This document shows positions 50,733 through 60,134 of a stretch of 64,000 bases of DNA, piece after piece (position 1 is the first letter of the stretch; the number at the start of each line of letters is the position of its first letter). The DNA is taken from NCBI GenBank assembly GCA_002492415.1, contig DKYK01000031.1, positions 22,568 through 86,567 on the forward strand, given 5' to 3'. The notes under the pieces were generated by a model. That model made no database searches. It saw nothing but the letters and a program-made list of their open reading frames with translations, and was not told the origin of the DNA. This stretch comes from Christensenella sp. UBA7102. Its GTDB lineage: Bacteria; Bacillota; Clostridia; Christensenellales; UBA1750. The translations under genes were made by a program, and so were the position numbers.

Positions 50733-52316
50733 ATGCAGCGGTACAAGATTCTGCTGGTGGATGACGAGACGGGCGTGCGGCAGAGCATAGCGCAAACCGT
50801 GGACTGGGAGGCGGAAGGTTTTACATTGTGCGGCTGTGCGGGCGGCGCGCTGGAGGCACTGGAGCTGGCGCGCAGGCTGCTGCCCGATGTGGTGATGACG
50901 GACATCTGCATGCCTTACATGGATGGACTGGAGCTAATCGAGCGGCTGCGCGAACTCTACCCGGCGATGCAGTTTGTGATTGTGAGCGGATATGATGAAT
51001 TTGAGTACGCGCAGCGCGCGGTCAAGGCGCAGGTGATGGATTATCTGCTCAAGCCGCTGTCTGCGGATGGCGTGCGCGAGGCGCTGCGGTGCATCCGCGG
51101 GCGGCTGGACGTCAATATGGCGCGCAGCCGCGACCTGGAGAGCCTGCGCGAGGAGGCAAGGCAGGAGCGGCAGCAGCTGGAGCGCACGCAGCTGATGGAG
51201 CTGCTGCTGGAGGCGCCCGGTGAGACGGGCGAACGGCTGGAAACGGAGCGCTACTTCCCTGCGCGCCTGGCGCTGGTGGAGCTGGCGGGCGCGCCGGAGA
51301 ACGTACGCGTGCTGCGGGAGGACTTTCAGGCGGACCGGACGCTGCTCAACTTTTCCATGCAGCAGCTGGCGCAGGAACTGCTGCAGGAGAGCGATCGGGG
51401 CCTGTGCGTGCTGCATCGGGACCGGCTTGTGCTGCTGCTACGCGACAAGGAAGGGACGTTGCAGCTGGCCGAGCGTGTCGCCGACACGCTGCGCATGTAT
51501 CTGGGACTGTCGGTCAAGACCGCGATGTCCTGCAGGATGGACAGCGCGCGATTGCTGCCGGGAATGTACCAGCGCGCGCTGCTGTTGGTGGGAAATGAGG
51601 CCACTTATGACGCGGGCAGCGTATTTTTGATGGAGGAAGCGCAGCAGGACGCCGCGCTGCCGCTGACCGATAGCCTGCCCGGTGAAATCGCGCAGCTGCT
51701 GCGCAGCGGGGACGAAGGCCGCTGCATCGAGTACTTCGCACGCATGCGCACGGACCTGGAGGCGAGCGGCGTCAGTCCGGCGTGGCTCGAGGCGCTGCAG
51801 GCGATGGTCAAATCCGCAGTGTTTACCACGGCGCTGCGCTGCGGCGTGACCTCGGAGGCGCTGTACCCCGTGCTGGAGCGCCAGCGCGCGCATTACCCGC
51901 TGGAGACAGGACCGCTGCTGGACGGATTGTGCGCATTTGCCTGCGTGGCCTGCCGCCATATTGCGCGGATTCGGGCGCTGGACTCCCAGCGCCAGGCGCA
52001 GGAGATCACGCGCTACATTGAGGAGAACTTTGGTGACACGAATTTGTCCATCCCCGAGGTGTGCGAACGGTTCCACATCAGCCAGACGCAGCTTTCGCTG
52101 CTGTTCAAGCGTGAGATGGGCACGAGCTTCCTGCAGTACGTGCTGGACCAACGCATTGCGCATGCAAAAGAACTGCTGCTGGGGAGTGGAAAGAAGATCT
52201 GCGAGATCGCGCTGGAGACGGGTTTTGAGGACCCGGGGTACTTTTCCTACTGCTTTAAGCAGCGCTGCGGCATGACGCCAAAGAACTACAGGCAGGGGGC
52301 GAAGGGCGGTGCATAA
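50733..52316 (+). CDS. YesN-type response regulator with AraC DNA-binding domain
   Basis: This 527-residue protein has a receiver domain (residues 1-120) with acidic DDE, phosphate-accepting Asp in VVMTDICMP and Lys in YLLKPLS, a linker region of about 280 residues, and a C-terminal double HTH (NLSIPEVCERFHISQTQLSLL; EIALETGFEDPGYFSYCFK). It would activate sugar genes when phosphorylated by the YesM-type kinase. GAGGTG precedes ATG 50733. It overlaps the kinase gene by eight bases. Confidence 0.92.
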   Translation: MQRYKILLVDDETGVRQSIAQTVDWEAEGFTLCGCAGGALEALELARRLLPDVVMTDICMPYMDGLELIERLRELYPAMQFVIVSGYDEFEYAQRAVKAQVMDYLLKPLSADGVREALRCIRGRLDVNMARSRDLESLREEARQERQQLERTQLMELLLEAPGETGERLETERYFPARLALVELAGAPENVRVLREDFQADRTLLNFSMQQLAQELLQESDRGLCVLHRDRLVLLLRDKEGTLQLAERVADTLRMYLGLSVKTAMSCRMDSARLLPGMYQRALLLVGNEATYDAGSVFLMEEAQQDAALPLTDSLPGEIAQLLRSGDEGRCIEYFARMRTDLEASGVSPAWLEALQAMVKSAVFTTALRCGVTSEALYPVLERQRAHYPLETGPLLDGLCAFACVACRHIARIRALDSQRQAQEITRYIEENFGDTNLSIPEVCERFHISQTQLSLLFKREMGTSFLQYVLDQRIAHAKELLLGSGKKICEIALETGFEDPGYFSYCFKQRCGMTPKNYRQGAKGGA

Positions 52317-54027
52317 GATCAGCATTCGCTTTGTGATCGTGGTCATGACGCTGACGGTGACGCTGACCACGCTGTTGATCTACAACGGCGTGTTTGGAAC
52401 TCTTGCGGGTGAAACCTTTACGCAGATGGACTTAAAGCTGGTGACGCAAAATGTGTCGCGCGCAAAAGAACAGCTGGACGTGCTGGTGCTCGATGCGCAG
52501 GGATTGTCCGATTACATTGCGCATGTGGTGTTGACGCAGGCAAATTTTGTGCCGGGAGAGTTCGCAGAGCAGGTGAATCCATTGGTGGAGACGGGCAATG
52601 CTGTCAGTTCTGTGGCGCTCTACAGCAGCGCTGGCATGCCCGTGTGCGCCAGCAGCGCGGGGAAATCCGGGCCGTTTTTGACCGCGCAGAGCGTGCAGGA
52701 GCAGGATTGGTTCGATATGGCGCTCCACGGCGAAGGGCCGATATTCAGCGGCGCGCGCATGGAGCGCAGCTATCGCGGCGACTATAGCTGGGTGGCGACC
52801 ATGACGCAGCGGGCGGCATACACCGACGCAGACGGCGGGTTCAGTACCGGCGTACTGGCCGTCAACATCCGTCTGAGCGCTATTGAGGAGATCTGCAAGG
52901 AATATTCCGGACAGGAGTGCGGAAGCCTCGTGCTGACCGACCTTGCGGGGCGGATCGTCTACTCGCCGCGCGCCAAGCTGGAGGCGCTGCCCGGCGCGTC
53001 CGATGTATTCCGCAGCGTGGGCAGCAGGCAGGAGGGGCAGCAGCAGCTGGAGCTCTCGCAACCGCTGGAGAATGAGCAGTGGATCCTTGTGGGATTGACG
53101 CGCGAAGGCGAGCTTTCACAGGGCGGACAGGCGCTGCAGCGCAAGGGGCTGACGGTGCTGCTGTTCTCTATGCTGTTTGCGGCGCTTTTGGCTGCAATGG
53201 TGGCCACGTGGATCTGCCGGCCGTTTCGATATATGGAACGCGCGATGCACCGCATTGACGCGGGCGTATCAGGGGTTCGGCTGGAGAACCACGGCTATCG
53301 CGAGTTTGTGTCGCTGACACGCACCTATAACGGTATGATCGACCGCATCGAACAGCTGATGCAGGAGAGTGAACGCAAGCAGGAACAGCTGCGCAAGATG
53401 GAAATCGCATCGCTGGAAGAGCAAATCAATCCACACTTCCTCTATAATGCGCTGGATTCGATCACCTGGCTGGTGGAGACGGGGCGCAGCAAAGACGCTG
53501 TGAGCACCATTGGCGCGCTGGCGCGGCTGCTGCGGCTGTCCATCAACCGCGGCGGCAACTTCCACACAGTATCGCGCGAGGTGGATCATATCCACAATTA
53601 CCTCATCATACAGAAAACGCGCTATGGGCAGCGCTTTGCCAGCCACATCCACGTCGAGAAGGAAGCGGAGGCGCTCTACTGCCCAAGGCTCATCCTTCAG
53701 CCTATCGTGGAGAACGCGATCAAGCACGGTGTGGCGGAAAACGAGGACTGCCAGATCGTGGTGCGCGTGTTTCTGGAGGAAGAGAGGTTGAAGATCACGG
53801 TGTGGGACGACGGCATGGGTATGCTGCCGGATAAGCTGGAGGAGGTGCAGCGCGCGCTGCGCGAGAACCAACCGCCCAATCCGGAGCAGATCAGCGGATT
53901 GGCGCTCAAGAGCATCAACCGGCGCATCCGGCTGCTGTGCGGAGAACAGTTTGGCATCACCATTGACAGCGAAATGGAGGAATGGACATGCGTCACCATC
54001 GAGTTGCCCTGCCTGCCCTCTGCCTGA
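52309..54027 (+). CDS. YesM-type sensor histidine kinase
   Basis: This 572-residue protein has membrane helices at about 5-28 and 280-303 enclosing an extracellular Cache-like sensor, a HAMP region, a His_kinase domain with EEQINPHFLYNALDSI (phosphorylated His), and an ATPase domain with IVENAIKHGV and VWDDGMGM. GTG 52309 overlaps the response regulator end, and the last 40 bases overlap the binding-protein gene. The overlaps argue for fixed stoichiometry of the sensor parts. Confidence 0.92.
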   Translation: MHKISIRFVIVVMTLTVTLTTLLIYNGVFGTLAGETFTQMDLKLVTQNVSRAKEQLDVLVLDAQGLSDYIAHVVLTQANFVPGEFAEQVNPLVETGNAVSSVALYSSAGMPVCASSAGKSGPFLTAQSVQEQDWFDMALHGEGPIFSGARMERSYRGDYSWVATMTQRAAYTDADGGFSTGVLAVNIRLSAIEEICKEYSGQECGSLVLTDLAGRIVYSPRAKLEALPGASDVFRSVGSRQEGQQQLELSQPLENEQWILVGLTREGELSQGGQALQRKGLTVLLFSMLFAALLAAMVATWICRPFRYMERAMHRIDAGVSGVRLENHGYREFVSLTRTYNGMIDRIEQLMQESERKQEQLRKMEIASLEEQINPHFLYNALDSITWLVETGRSKDAVSTIGALARLLRLSINRGGNFHTVSREVDHIHNYLIIQKTRYGQRFASHIHVEKEAEALYCPRLILQPIVENAIKHGVAENEDCQIVVRVFLEEERLKITVWDDGMGMLPDKLEEVQRALRENQPPNPEQISGLALKSINRRIRLLCGEQFGITIDSEMEEWTCVTIELPCLPSA

Positions 54028-54920
54028 GCGCGGCGCTGCTGGCAGGCACGCTGTGCGGATGCAGCGGCGGAGAGTCCGTGCACGGCATCCGGCTGGTTGC
54101 GGATAGGGCGGAGGGCTACTACTGGGAGAACCTGATCGCCGGGGCGCAGCTGGCTGCGGAGGATGCGGGCTGGCAGCTGGAGGTCGCGCTGTGGGACGAG
54201 GGCGAGGGCATGCAGGCGCAGATCGAGGCCGCGCGGCAGAGCGGAGTGGAATTTCTGGCCATCGCCTCAGCGTGCACGGAGCCGCGTCTGCCCTGGGATT
54301 ACAGCGGCAGCCCGGAGGTGATCCTCATTGGGCAGGAAACGGGCGATGCGGCGACGGTAAACGTGACCTATGATAGCAGTACCGTGGGCAAGGGCGTGGG
54401 AACGCTTGCGGGCAATAAGGTGGGTCTGCAGAAAAACTACCTGTTGGTGGCGATTTCCGAGACCTACCGCTACAGCGACCGTTGGGAAGACGGGCTGCGC
54501 TATGTGCTGGGCCAACAGGGCAGCCGCATCGCACAGCGCGTCAACTGCGGCGACGATGCCCAGCAAGCTTACGACCAGTGCATGGATGCGCTCAGCGGCG
54601 ATGTGCGCTACGACGGCATACTGTGCGCCAGCGAGAACGCTACGGTGGGCGCGCTGCGGGCAGTGCGCACGCTGGGCTCCGATGTGCCCATCATTGGGGC
54701 GGAGTTCAATGATGAGATCGCGTTGGGGCTGCGCGACGGCCAGGTGCGCGGCACCGTGGTGCACACGGTGTATGGATGCGCCTATATGGCGGTGGAAAAC
54801 GCCATCCGCTTGGCCTCTGGGCGCGAGACGGACAGCAAAAAAACGCTCGAGGCGCTGCACGTCGATGTAAAGAATATGTTTGACGACGAACTGGCGCCGC
54901 TGCTCTACGATGTAAAATAG
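53988..54920 (+). CDS. Periplasmic-binding-protein-like sugar lipoprotein, probable sensor partner
   Basis: This 310-residue protein has a signal peptide with lipobox LCGC (Cys 25) and a type I periplasmic-binding fold (IRLVADRAEGYYWENLIAG at the start; VPIIGAEFNDEIALGLRDGQVRGTVV near the end), related to ribose/galactose-binding proteins. No ABC permease or ATPase is adjacent, so it probably presents a sugar to the YesM kinase rather than to a transporter. ATG 53988 has GGAGG seven bases upstream, inside the kinase coding sequence. Confidence 0.88.
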   Translation: MRHHRVALPALCLSAALLAGTLCGCSGGESVHGIRLVADRAEGYYWENLIAGAQLAAEDAGWQLEVALWDEGEGMQAQIEAARQSGVEFLAIASACTEPRLPWDYSGSPEVILIGQETGDAATVNVTYDSSTVGKGVGTLAGNKVGLQKNYLLVAISETYRYSDRWEDGLRYVLGQQGSRIAQRVNCGDDAQQAYDQCMDALSGDVRYDGILCASENATVGALRAVRTLGSDVPIIGAEFNDEIALGLRDGQVRGTVVHTVYGCAYMAVENAIRLASGRETDSKKTLEALHVDVKNMFDDELAPLLYDVK

Positions 54921-54941
54921 CGTTGCGGTGCACGGCAAACA

Positions 54942-54980
54942 AAGGCCGGGGTTTCCTTGACAAAAGGGAACCCCGGCCTT
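54942..54980. terminator. Terminator after the sugar-sensing unit
   Basis: AAGGCCGGGGTTTCC and GGGAACCCCGGCCTT arms (one G-T pair), between the binding-protein gene and the convergent MFS gene. Confidence 0.85.
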
Positions 54981-55006
54981 GATTGAGCGCAGGTTGTAGA
55001 CCGGTT

Positions 55007-56296
55007 TCAGGCCAGGTCATCGGAGAGGCGGCGGATGATGCCGCTGGAAAGCACGAGAATCAGACAGCCGGTGTAGAGCACGGCATTGAACGCAAAGGGC
55101 AGGATGCGGTTGATGCCGGAGAGCACGCCTCCAATGTAGCCAAAGGGCGAGCATAAGCCGATCATGATGACGTAGAGCAGGCCGCTGACGCGAGAGCGTT
55201 CTTTCTCATCAATGCACATGGCCACAAGACTATCCTTGCGAGGGGAGAAAATAGCGTTGCCGAACGCGTCGGCCAGCACGTAGAGCACCAGCGCCACCCA
55301 AGTGCTCACGCCACCGCCGCGGGGGGCGAACACCAGCAGCAGCTGGCCGAATATGAACAGAGCCAGACCTGCAATCATGGGCGGCTTGAAGGGCAGCGCG
55401 TTGATGCGCGCCTGCCACAGGAAGATGAACAACAGCATCATGCCGGCGCGGATCATCGGGAAGAAGGTGATGAAGGCCTCGGGAACCCCCAGGTTCTGCA
55501 CCACGTAGAGCGAAAAGAACGTGCCAGACAGCGTGGATGTGATGTTGCACAGTATGATGATGGCCAGTACGAGCAGCGTGGGCTTTGAGTGCAGCATGTC
55601 CCGGATGACGCGGCCGTATCCCTTGAACATGGCAAAAAAGCTGATGTCCCGGGTTTCCTGCATGCGGATGCGGCCCTGACGCGTCTCATGGCCGAACGCG
55701 AACAGCGTCCAGAATTTGAGGGTCATGAACACGAAGGAAAACAGGTACAGCCCGCGCATGACGGGCATGAGGGTGTAGTGGGACACCAGAGCTGTGGAGA
55801 TGGGTGCGAAGAACACCGCCAGCAGCCCGGAGACGGATATCCAAGTGTAGACGTCCACAAGCTTTTTGGGATCGCAATCCTCCACCAGCAGGCAAGTCCA
55901 GGAGTTATTGGTGATCTGCCACATGGAGTTGAGAATGGTGGCGGCCAGAAACCACCAGAAATTCTGCGAGAAAGCCCAGATAAGGCAAGGGATGGACCAG
56001 GAGATGGTGTCGAACACCACTGTGGTCACGCGGCGGCCCCACTTGTCTCCGCACACGCCGCCCAGCAGCGACGCCAGCACCTGAAAGAGCATGCCGATGG
56101 AAAGCAGCAGACCGATCTGCTCATCGCTGACGCCTAGATTGTACATAAAAAGCGTGGCAAAGGGATTGTAGAGATTGTAGGGGATGCCCCAGAGGGGCTC
56201 CAGGTAGACGCAGATGCGCGGATTGCCCTCCAGCTCCAGCAGCGTCTTGACCAGCGGATGGCGCTTGAGCGCAGTGGTGAGTCGATTTTCAGCCAT
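55007..56296 (-). CDS. MFS-type transporter
   Basis: This 429-residue protein has about twelve helices and the loop motif GGVCGDKWGRRVTTVVFD (helix 2-3). The Asp/Arg pair and the later DAFGNAIFSPRKDSLVAM fit MFS carriers of uncertain substrate; sugar or drug transport are both possible. GGGGG precedes ATG 56296. It is the third gene of a minus-strand operon after the DUF5703 and prolyl-tRNA deacylase genes. Confidence 0.85.
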   Translation of the reverse strand: MAENRLTTALKRHPLVKTLLELEGNPRICVYLEPLWGIPYNLYNPFATLFMYNLGVSDEQIGLLLSIGMLFQVLASLLGGVCGDKWGRRVTTVVFDTISWSIPCLIWAFSQNFWWFLAATILNSMWQITNNSWTCLLVEDCDPKKLVDVYTWISVSGLLAVFFAPISTALVSHYTLMPVMRGLYLFSFVFMTLKFWTLFAFGHETRQGRIRMQETRDISFFAMFKGYGRVIRDMLHSKPTLLVLAIIILCNITSTLSGTFFSLYVVQNLGVPEAFITFFPMIRAGMMLLFIFLWQARINALPFKPPMIAGLALFIFGQLLLVFAPRGGGVSTWVALVLYVLADAFGNAIFSPRKDSLVAMCIDEKERSRVSGLLYVIMIGLCSPFGYIGGVLSGINRILPFAFNAVLYTGCLILVLSSGIIRRLSDDLA

Positions 56297-56360
56297 AGTG
56301 AACCCCCATGTGTATATCTGTAAGAATGCAAGGGTATTCTAACACATTTATCCGGGGTTT

Positions 56361-58505
56361 TCAATTGATACGCGAGGAAAATGCGCCGTTTTTGAGCGTT
56401 CCTTCCACCGAACGGCGGCCGGGCAGCCACAGGCGGAAGGTCACGTCCACACGTCGGTCCCACGCAGGCAACAGGCGCACCGTGCCGCAGTCCTCCTGCA
56501 CGAGCATTTCCTGCAGCATCAGCAGCGCGCTGCCGCCGTGGTTATGGTCGGGCGTCCAGTCATGTCCGGGGCCCCAGAAAGCGGGGAAACGGCGGGGTGC
56601 GCAGGCCAGCTTTTCGCTGAGAATGCGCATGGATTCGTCCACGAGACCGAGCCGTGCGGCAAAGATGCCTCTCTGGTGCCAGCCAAAGGTGTAGCGCTGC
56701 TCATCGGTGAGCGCAGGATCGCGGTAGGCGGCAATGCAGGCGCTGCGTTCGGCCGCGGTCAGTCCGCGCGGACTATAGGGGAAAGCGCGATAGAGCTGCG
56801 GCAGTTCGCAGTTGAAGGGGGGTGGCGCGAAGTCCTCCGCGGGCAGGAACTTTTCACCGTCGGTGGGCAGATCGGGACACTGGGCGAGCAGTTCGTGCCA
56901 GTGTGGATCGTCCGCCGTATCGATGAGCAGTTCGAGCAGCCCGCGCAGGCCTGCGGCAACGTCCATCGGGTTGCACGCGCCATTTTGCAGCACGTCGTCC
57001 GACCAGGGCTGTGCGCCCTTGTAGGTTTCCAAGGCCGTGGAGGGAAAGATGCGCAGCGTGCCGCGCTCGTCGCGAGGATAGTGCGCGAAGTAGAAGTCCA
57101 GCACGGCGTGGATAAAGGGCAGATAGGGTGTGAGCGAAGTGTCTTCGTAGCGCGCGGCCTGCACCATCATCAACGCAAATTCCAGCGCGGTGGACTGATG
57201 CAGGCGCACCCAGGGCGAGAGGTCCTCCCCTTCTGGCAAGGCGTCGGGACGGCGCCAGCCATACTCCGCGCCCAGCGACAGACCGTGCAGGTTGATCTGC
57301 TCGGGAAAGCATGCGCCCTCATGACCGTAGTAGCGCGCACACCGCGCCTGGCCCGTCGCCAATCGATCCAGATAGAAACGAAGCTGTGGGCGCATGGCTT
57401 CGGCATCCCCGCTCCCCAGCATTGGCCAGTAGACCAGACGCTGATTCTGCGCGGTAAACCCGCTGCCCGACCAGGCGCGGTAATCCGGCGTGAACTTCTC
57501 ATAGAAGGTAAACAGGCCGCCGTTGAACTTGGTGGGAAGAGAGCCGTAGTAGTTGCAGCCCAGCATGTAGCGGAACAGCGCGGCGTTGCGGCCCAACTGC
57601 CACAATTCACTGCCAGGGTGGTCGGGGTCGATGAAAATAAAGGAGCGGGAGAAGTACTCGCGCCACCAGTTTGCGGTTTTGGCGCGGCATGCAGGGGCGA
57701 GGGCGATGCGGCGCGCGTCACGGCTAAAATCCTCCGCAGAGGCGTATTGTCCTGCCACGAGCGATACGGTCAGTTCGACTTCGCGCGTGGGCGGGATCAC
57801 GTAGCGCAGCTCGGTCTGCTCGCAGCCGTCGAAAGAACCGTACTGCGTGCCGGTGTAGCGCAGGCCGTCGCCTGTAAGATATCCGCCAAAGGTGTTGCGA
57901 TGCAGCGGGTCGGGCACGGCATCACAGCCCACAAGGCCCTGCTGCCGCAACAGGCGGTCGCGCAGCGAGGGATGATCGGGATTGCGGTGGTAGAAGAGCA
58001 GGCCGTCCGGCTCCGGCAGCAGCACGTCGGGCGTGGTGAAAGCAGTGTACGGACAGGAATCGCCGGGCAGCGCGGCATAGTCGCGGCACTGACCGAGTTC
58101 TTCGCCTGAGAGAGGATGGGTACGGCTGCGCCAACAATCGAAAAATACCTGCAGCGGAATTGGTGAGTCCGCATGAAAGGAGAGATGGAGGCAGGCGGTG
58201 TCCACATCCACCCACAGCAGCATGGAAAGACCCTCGGCGTCGATGCGGATGCAGCCCTCTTCCAGATGAAGCGTCTGGCGAAAATCGCGACACAGCCTGG
58301 CGCGGTCGCCCGGCACGATGCGCAGGCGGCCCAGCTTGAGCAGCGCGCCATTCTCGTCGAATGCGCCGGATTTGGCTAAATAGATGCACAGCTGACCGTC
58401 CTGCGCCCAAACGTTGCAGCCCGCGTCGCGCCCGCCCAGGGGCATGCTGTCCGCACCGCTGCCGCTCTGACCCCGCCAGGTCAGGTTGTAATCAGAAATC
58501 TGCAT
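56361..58505 (-). CDS. DUF5703 glycoside-hydrolase-like protein
   Basis: This 714-residue protein opens with the DUF5703 signature (SMPLGGRDAGCNVWAQDGQL, DENGALLKLGRLRI) and continues as an (alpha/alpha)6-like barrel related to GH95-type enzymes (WQLGRNAALFRYMLGCNY, GNFF-like FNGGLFTFYEKF, WGPGHDWTPDHNHGG). No signal peptide is present, so it should be cytosolic. Specificity and activity are untested for the family. ATG 58505 follows AGAGGAGT. It overlaps the upstream gene by 14 bases and precedes a transporter. Confidence 0.78.
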   Translation of the reverse strand: MQISDYNLTWRGQSGSGADSMPLGGRDAGCNVWAQDGQLCIYLAKSGAFDENGALLKLGRLRIVPGDRARLCRDFRQTLHLEEGCIRIDAEGLSMLLWVDVDTACLHLSFHADSPIPLQVFFDCWRSRTHPLSGEELGQCRDYAALPGDSCPYTAFTTPDVLLPEPDGLLFYHRNPDHPSLRDRLLRQQGLVGCDAVPDPLHRNTFGGYLTGDGLRYTGTQYGSFDGCEQTELRYVIPPTREVELTVSLVAGQYASAEDFSRDARRIALAPACRAKTANWWREYFSRSFIFIDPDHPGSELWQLGRNAALFRYMLGCNYYGSLPTKFNGGLFTFYEKFTPDYRAWSGSGFTAQNQRLVYWPMLGSGDAEAMRPQLRFYLDRLATGQARCARYYGHEGACFPEQINLHGLSLGAEYGWRRPDALPEGEDLSPWVRLHQSTALEFALMMVQAARYEDTSLTPYLPFIHAVLDFYFAHYPRDERGTLRIFPSTALETYKGAQPWSDDVLQNGACNPMDVAAGLRGLLELLIDTADDPHWHELLAQCPDLPTDGEKFLPAEDFAPPPFNCELPQLYRAFPYSPRGLTAAERSACIAAYRDPALTDEQRYTFGWHQRGIFAARLGLVDESMRILSEKLACAPRRFPAFWGPGHDWTPDHNHGGSALLMLQEMLVQEDCGTVRLLPAWDRRVDVTFRLWLPGRRSVEGTLKNGAFSSRIN

Positions 58506-59013
58506 GTTCACACTCCTCTGCGTGGCTGGCGATGGGGAGAACGGTGAGGGAATGACCCGTCAGCGGAAGAAAATTGTGCAGGAAGACCTGAGTGTCCATC
58601 CAAAGGGAAGCTGTATCCATCAGCGGGTGAAAGGCGATGGCAGGAAGCTGCAGCAGGTCCTCGTCGCACAGCAGGCGCACCTCCCGCGCCTCGGGGAAGA
58701 GGAGACCCATGGGCGAGACGCAGCCGGGATGGGCATGCAGCAGGCGCAAAAGCGCGTCGTCCTTGCCAAAGGACAGGCGGGACACGCCCAGCGTCCGGCT
58801 CACCTCGCGGGTGACAAAGGGCTTGTCCGCGCGGATGAGCAGCAGGTAATACTGCGTGCCGGCGCGATTGCACAGAAACAGGTTCTTGCAGTGCGGCGCA
58901 GGCAGGCCAAGCGCGGCGCAATCGGCCATGGTTTCCACCCTTTTGTGCTCGGCATACGAAAAAGGAATGCCGTTAAGTTTCAGAAATTCCAGCACTTTTT
59001 CTTGTGATTCCAT
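58492..59013 (-). CDS. YbaK/ProX-type prolyl-tRNA deacylase
   Basis: This 173-residue editing-domain protein has KNLFLCNRAG, the conserved core strand YYLLLIRADKP, GCVSPMGLL and FHPLMDTASLWM. It should hydrolyse Ala- or Cys-tRNA(Pro) made by ProRS. ATG 59013 follows GAGGAG. It is the first gene of a three-gene minus-strand operon and overlaps the DUF5703 gene, an unusual partnership. Confidence 0.88.
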   Translation of the reverse strand: MESQEKVLEFLKLNGIPFSYAEHKRVETMADCAALGLPAPHCKNLFLCNRAGTQYYLLLIRADKPFVTREVSRTLGVSRLSFGKDDALLRLLHAHPGCVSPMGLLFPEAREVRLLCDEDLLQLPAIAFHPLMDTASLWMDTQVFLHNFLPLTGHSLTVLPIASHAEECEHADF

Positions 59014-59030
59014 AATGACTCCTCTATAAT
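59002..59030 (+). promoter_or_regulatory. Promoter of the formamidase-like gene
   Basis: TTGTGA (59002-59007), 17 bases and TATAAT (59025-59030). It overlaps the 5' end of the divergent deacylase gene. Confidence 0.65.
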
Positions 59031-59039
59031 GTTTTCTAT

Positions 59040-59068
59040 AGTTTAACACACGCGGGCGCGTGCTTCAA
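59040..59068 (-). promoter_or_regulatory. Promoter of the deacylase operon
   Basis: On the minus strand TTGAAG (59063-59068), 17 bases and TAAACT (59040-59045), 27 bases before the start. The spacer has the imperfect repeat CACGCG/CGTGTG. The two divergent promoters abut. Confidence 0.6.
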
Positions 59069-59081
59069 GGAGGGCTAAGAC

Positions 59082-59978
59082 ATGAAGGAAATTGCGGAAA
59101 AGCATCAGTTTTACAGCTTTGACGCGCAGGGCATGGAGCCGGTTGAGCGGGTAGGGGACGGCGATATTGTGCGCTTTCACACACAGGATTGCTATGCAGG
59201 GCTTCTCAAGACGGAGCAGACGCGGCGCGAGGACATTGTGCATCTGGGGCCGCCGGCCAATCCCACCACGGGGCCTGTGTATGTGGAAGGCGCGGAGCCG
59301 GGCGACACGCTCAAGGTGGAGGTGCTGGCCATCTATCCGGGCGACCATGGCACGATGCGCGTGCGCCCCTCGGTGGGGGCGCTGGGCGATGCGGTAGAAA
59401 AGGAGCATGTGCGCATTTTCCCCATCCATAGCACGGAGTGGATCGACTTTGACGGCCTGCGCGTGGAGCTGCGGCCCATGATCGGCGTGATCGGCGTGGC
59501 GCCAAAGGAGGGAAACTGGGATACCGACACGCCCTATCAGCACGGGGGAAACATGGATAACCGGGACATCACCGCGGGTTGCACGCTGTATTTTCCGGTG
59601 CATCAGCCGGGCGCGCTGTTCGGCCTGGGCGATGTGCACGGGCAGATGGGCGATGGCGAGGTGTGCATCTGCGGGCTGGAGATGGCGGCAACGGTGGACG
59701 TGCGGCTGAGCGTCGTCAAGGGCAGGCAGGAGGCGTGGCCCTTCTGGGAACGAGACGGCCGCTGGTCGGTGATGTGCTCGGAAAAGACGCTGGACGAGGC
59801 GGCAAAGGACGCGCGCTATGCGATGCTGGATTTTCTGAAGAAACGCACGACCATTCCCAACGACGAACTGACGATGCTGCTCTCGCTTATCGGCGATACG
59901 GCGGTATGCCAAGTGGTGGATCCGCTGCAGACGGTGCGGTTTACGCTGCGGCAGGGGATTGGTCAGATCGCGTTTTGA
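59082..59978 (+). CDS. Acetamidase/formamidase-family protein
   Basis: This 298-residue protein of the FmdA/AmdA family has GPVYVEGAEPGDTLKVEVL, DNRDITAGCTLYFPVHQPGALF and the hallmark GDVHGQMGDGEVC. Family members hydrolyse small amides such as formamide with metal help; this one could also act on a cyclic amide. AAGGAGGG precedes ATG 59082. It is monocistronic, and the substrate cannot be read. Confidence 0.85.
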   Translation: MKEIAEKHQFYSFDAQGMEPVERVGDGDIVRFHTQDCYAGLLKTEQTRREDIVHLGPPANPTTGPVYVEGAEPGDTLKVEVLAIYPGDHGTMRVRPSVGALGDAVEKEHVRIFPIHSTEWIDFDGLRVELRPMIGVIGVAPKEGNWDTDTPYQHGGNMDNRDITAGCTLYFPVHQPGALFGLGDVHGQMGDGEVCICGLEMAATVDVRLSVVKGRQEAWPFWERDGRWSVMCSEKTLDEAAKDARYAMLDFLKKRTTIPNDELTMLLSLIGDTAVCQVVDPLQTVRFTLRQGIGQIAF

Positions 59979-60066
59979 GAGGATAAGAGGTGCGGCTCCC
60001 GCGCGTGAACAGGGCCGTGGACGCAGCTTTTGCAACTTTGTTACACGGTTTTGCGCTCCACATTGG

Positions 60067-60117
60067 TTGCATATGCGCATCTTTCCTGTTATCATGATAG
60101 AGAGGACAGTTCCTCTG
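60067..60117 (+). promoter_or_regulatory. Promoter and leader repeat of the DUF4846 gene
   Basis: TTGCAT (60067-60072), 17 bases and TATCAT (60090-60095). Just downstream AGAGGA-CAGT-TCCTCT forms a 6-base inverted repeat, a possible operator or message hairpin. Confidence 0.6.
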
Positions 60118-60134
60118 GACAGGAGGTGTGAAAT

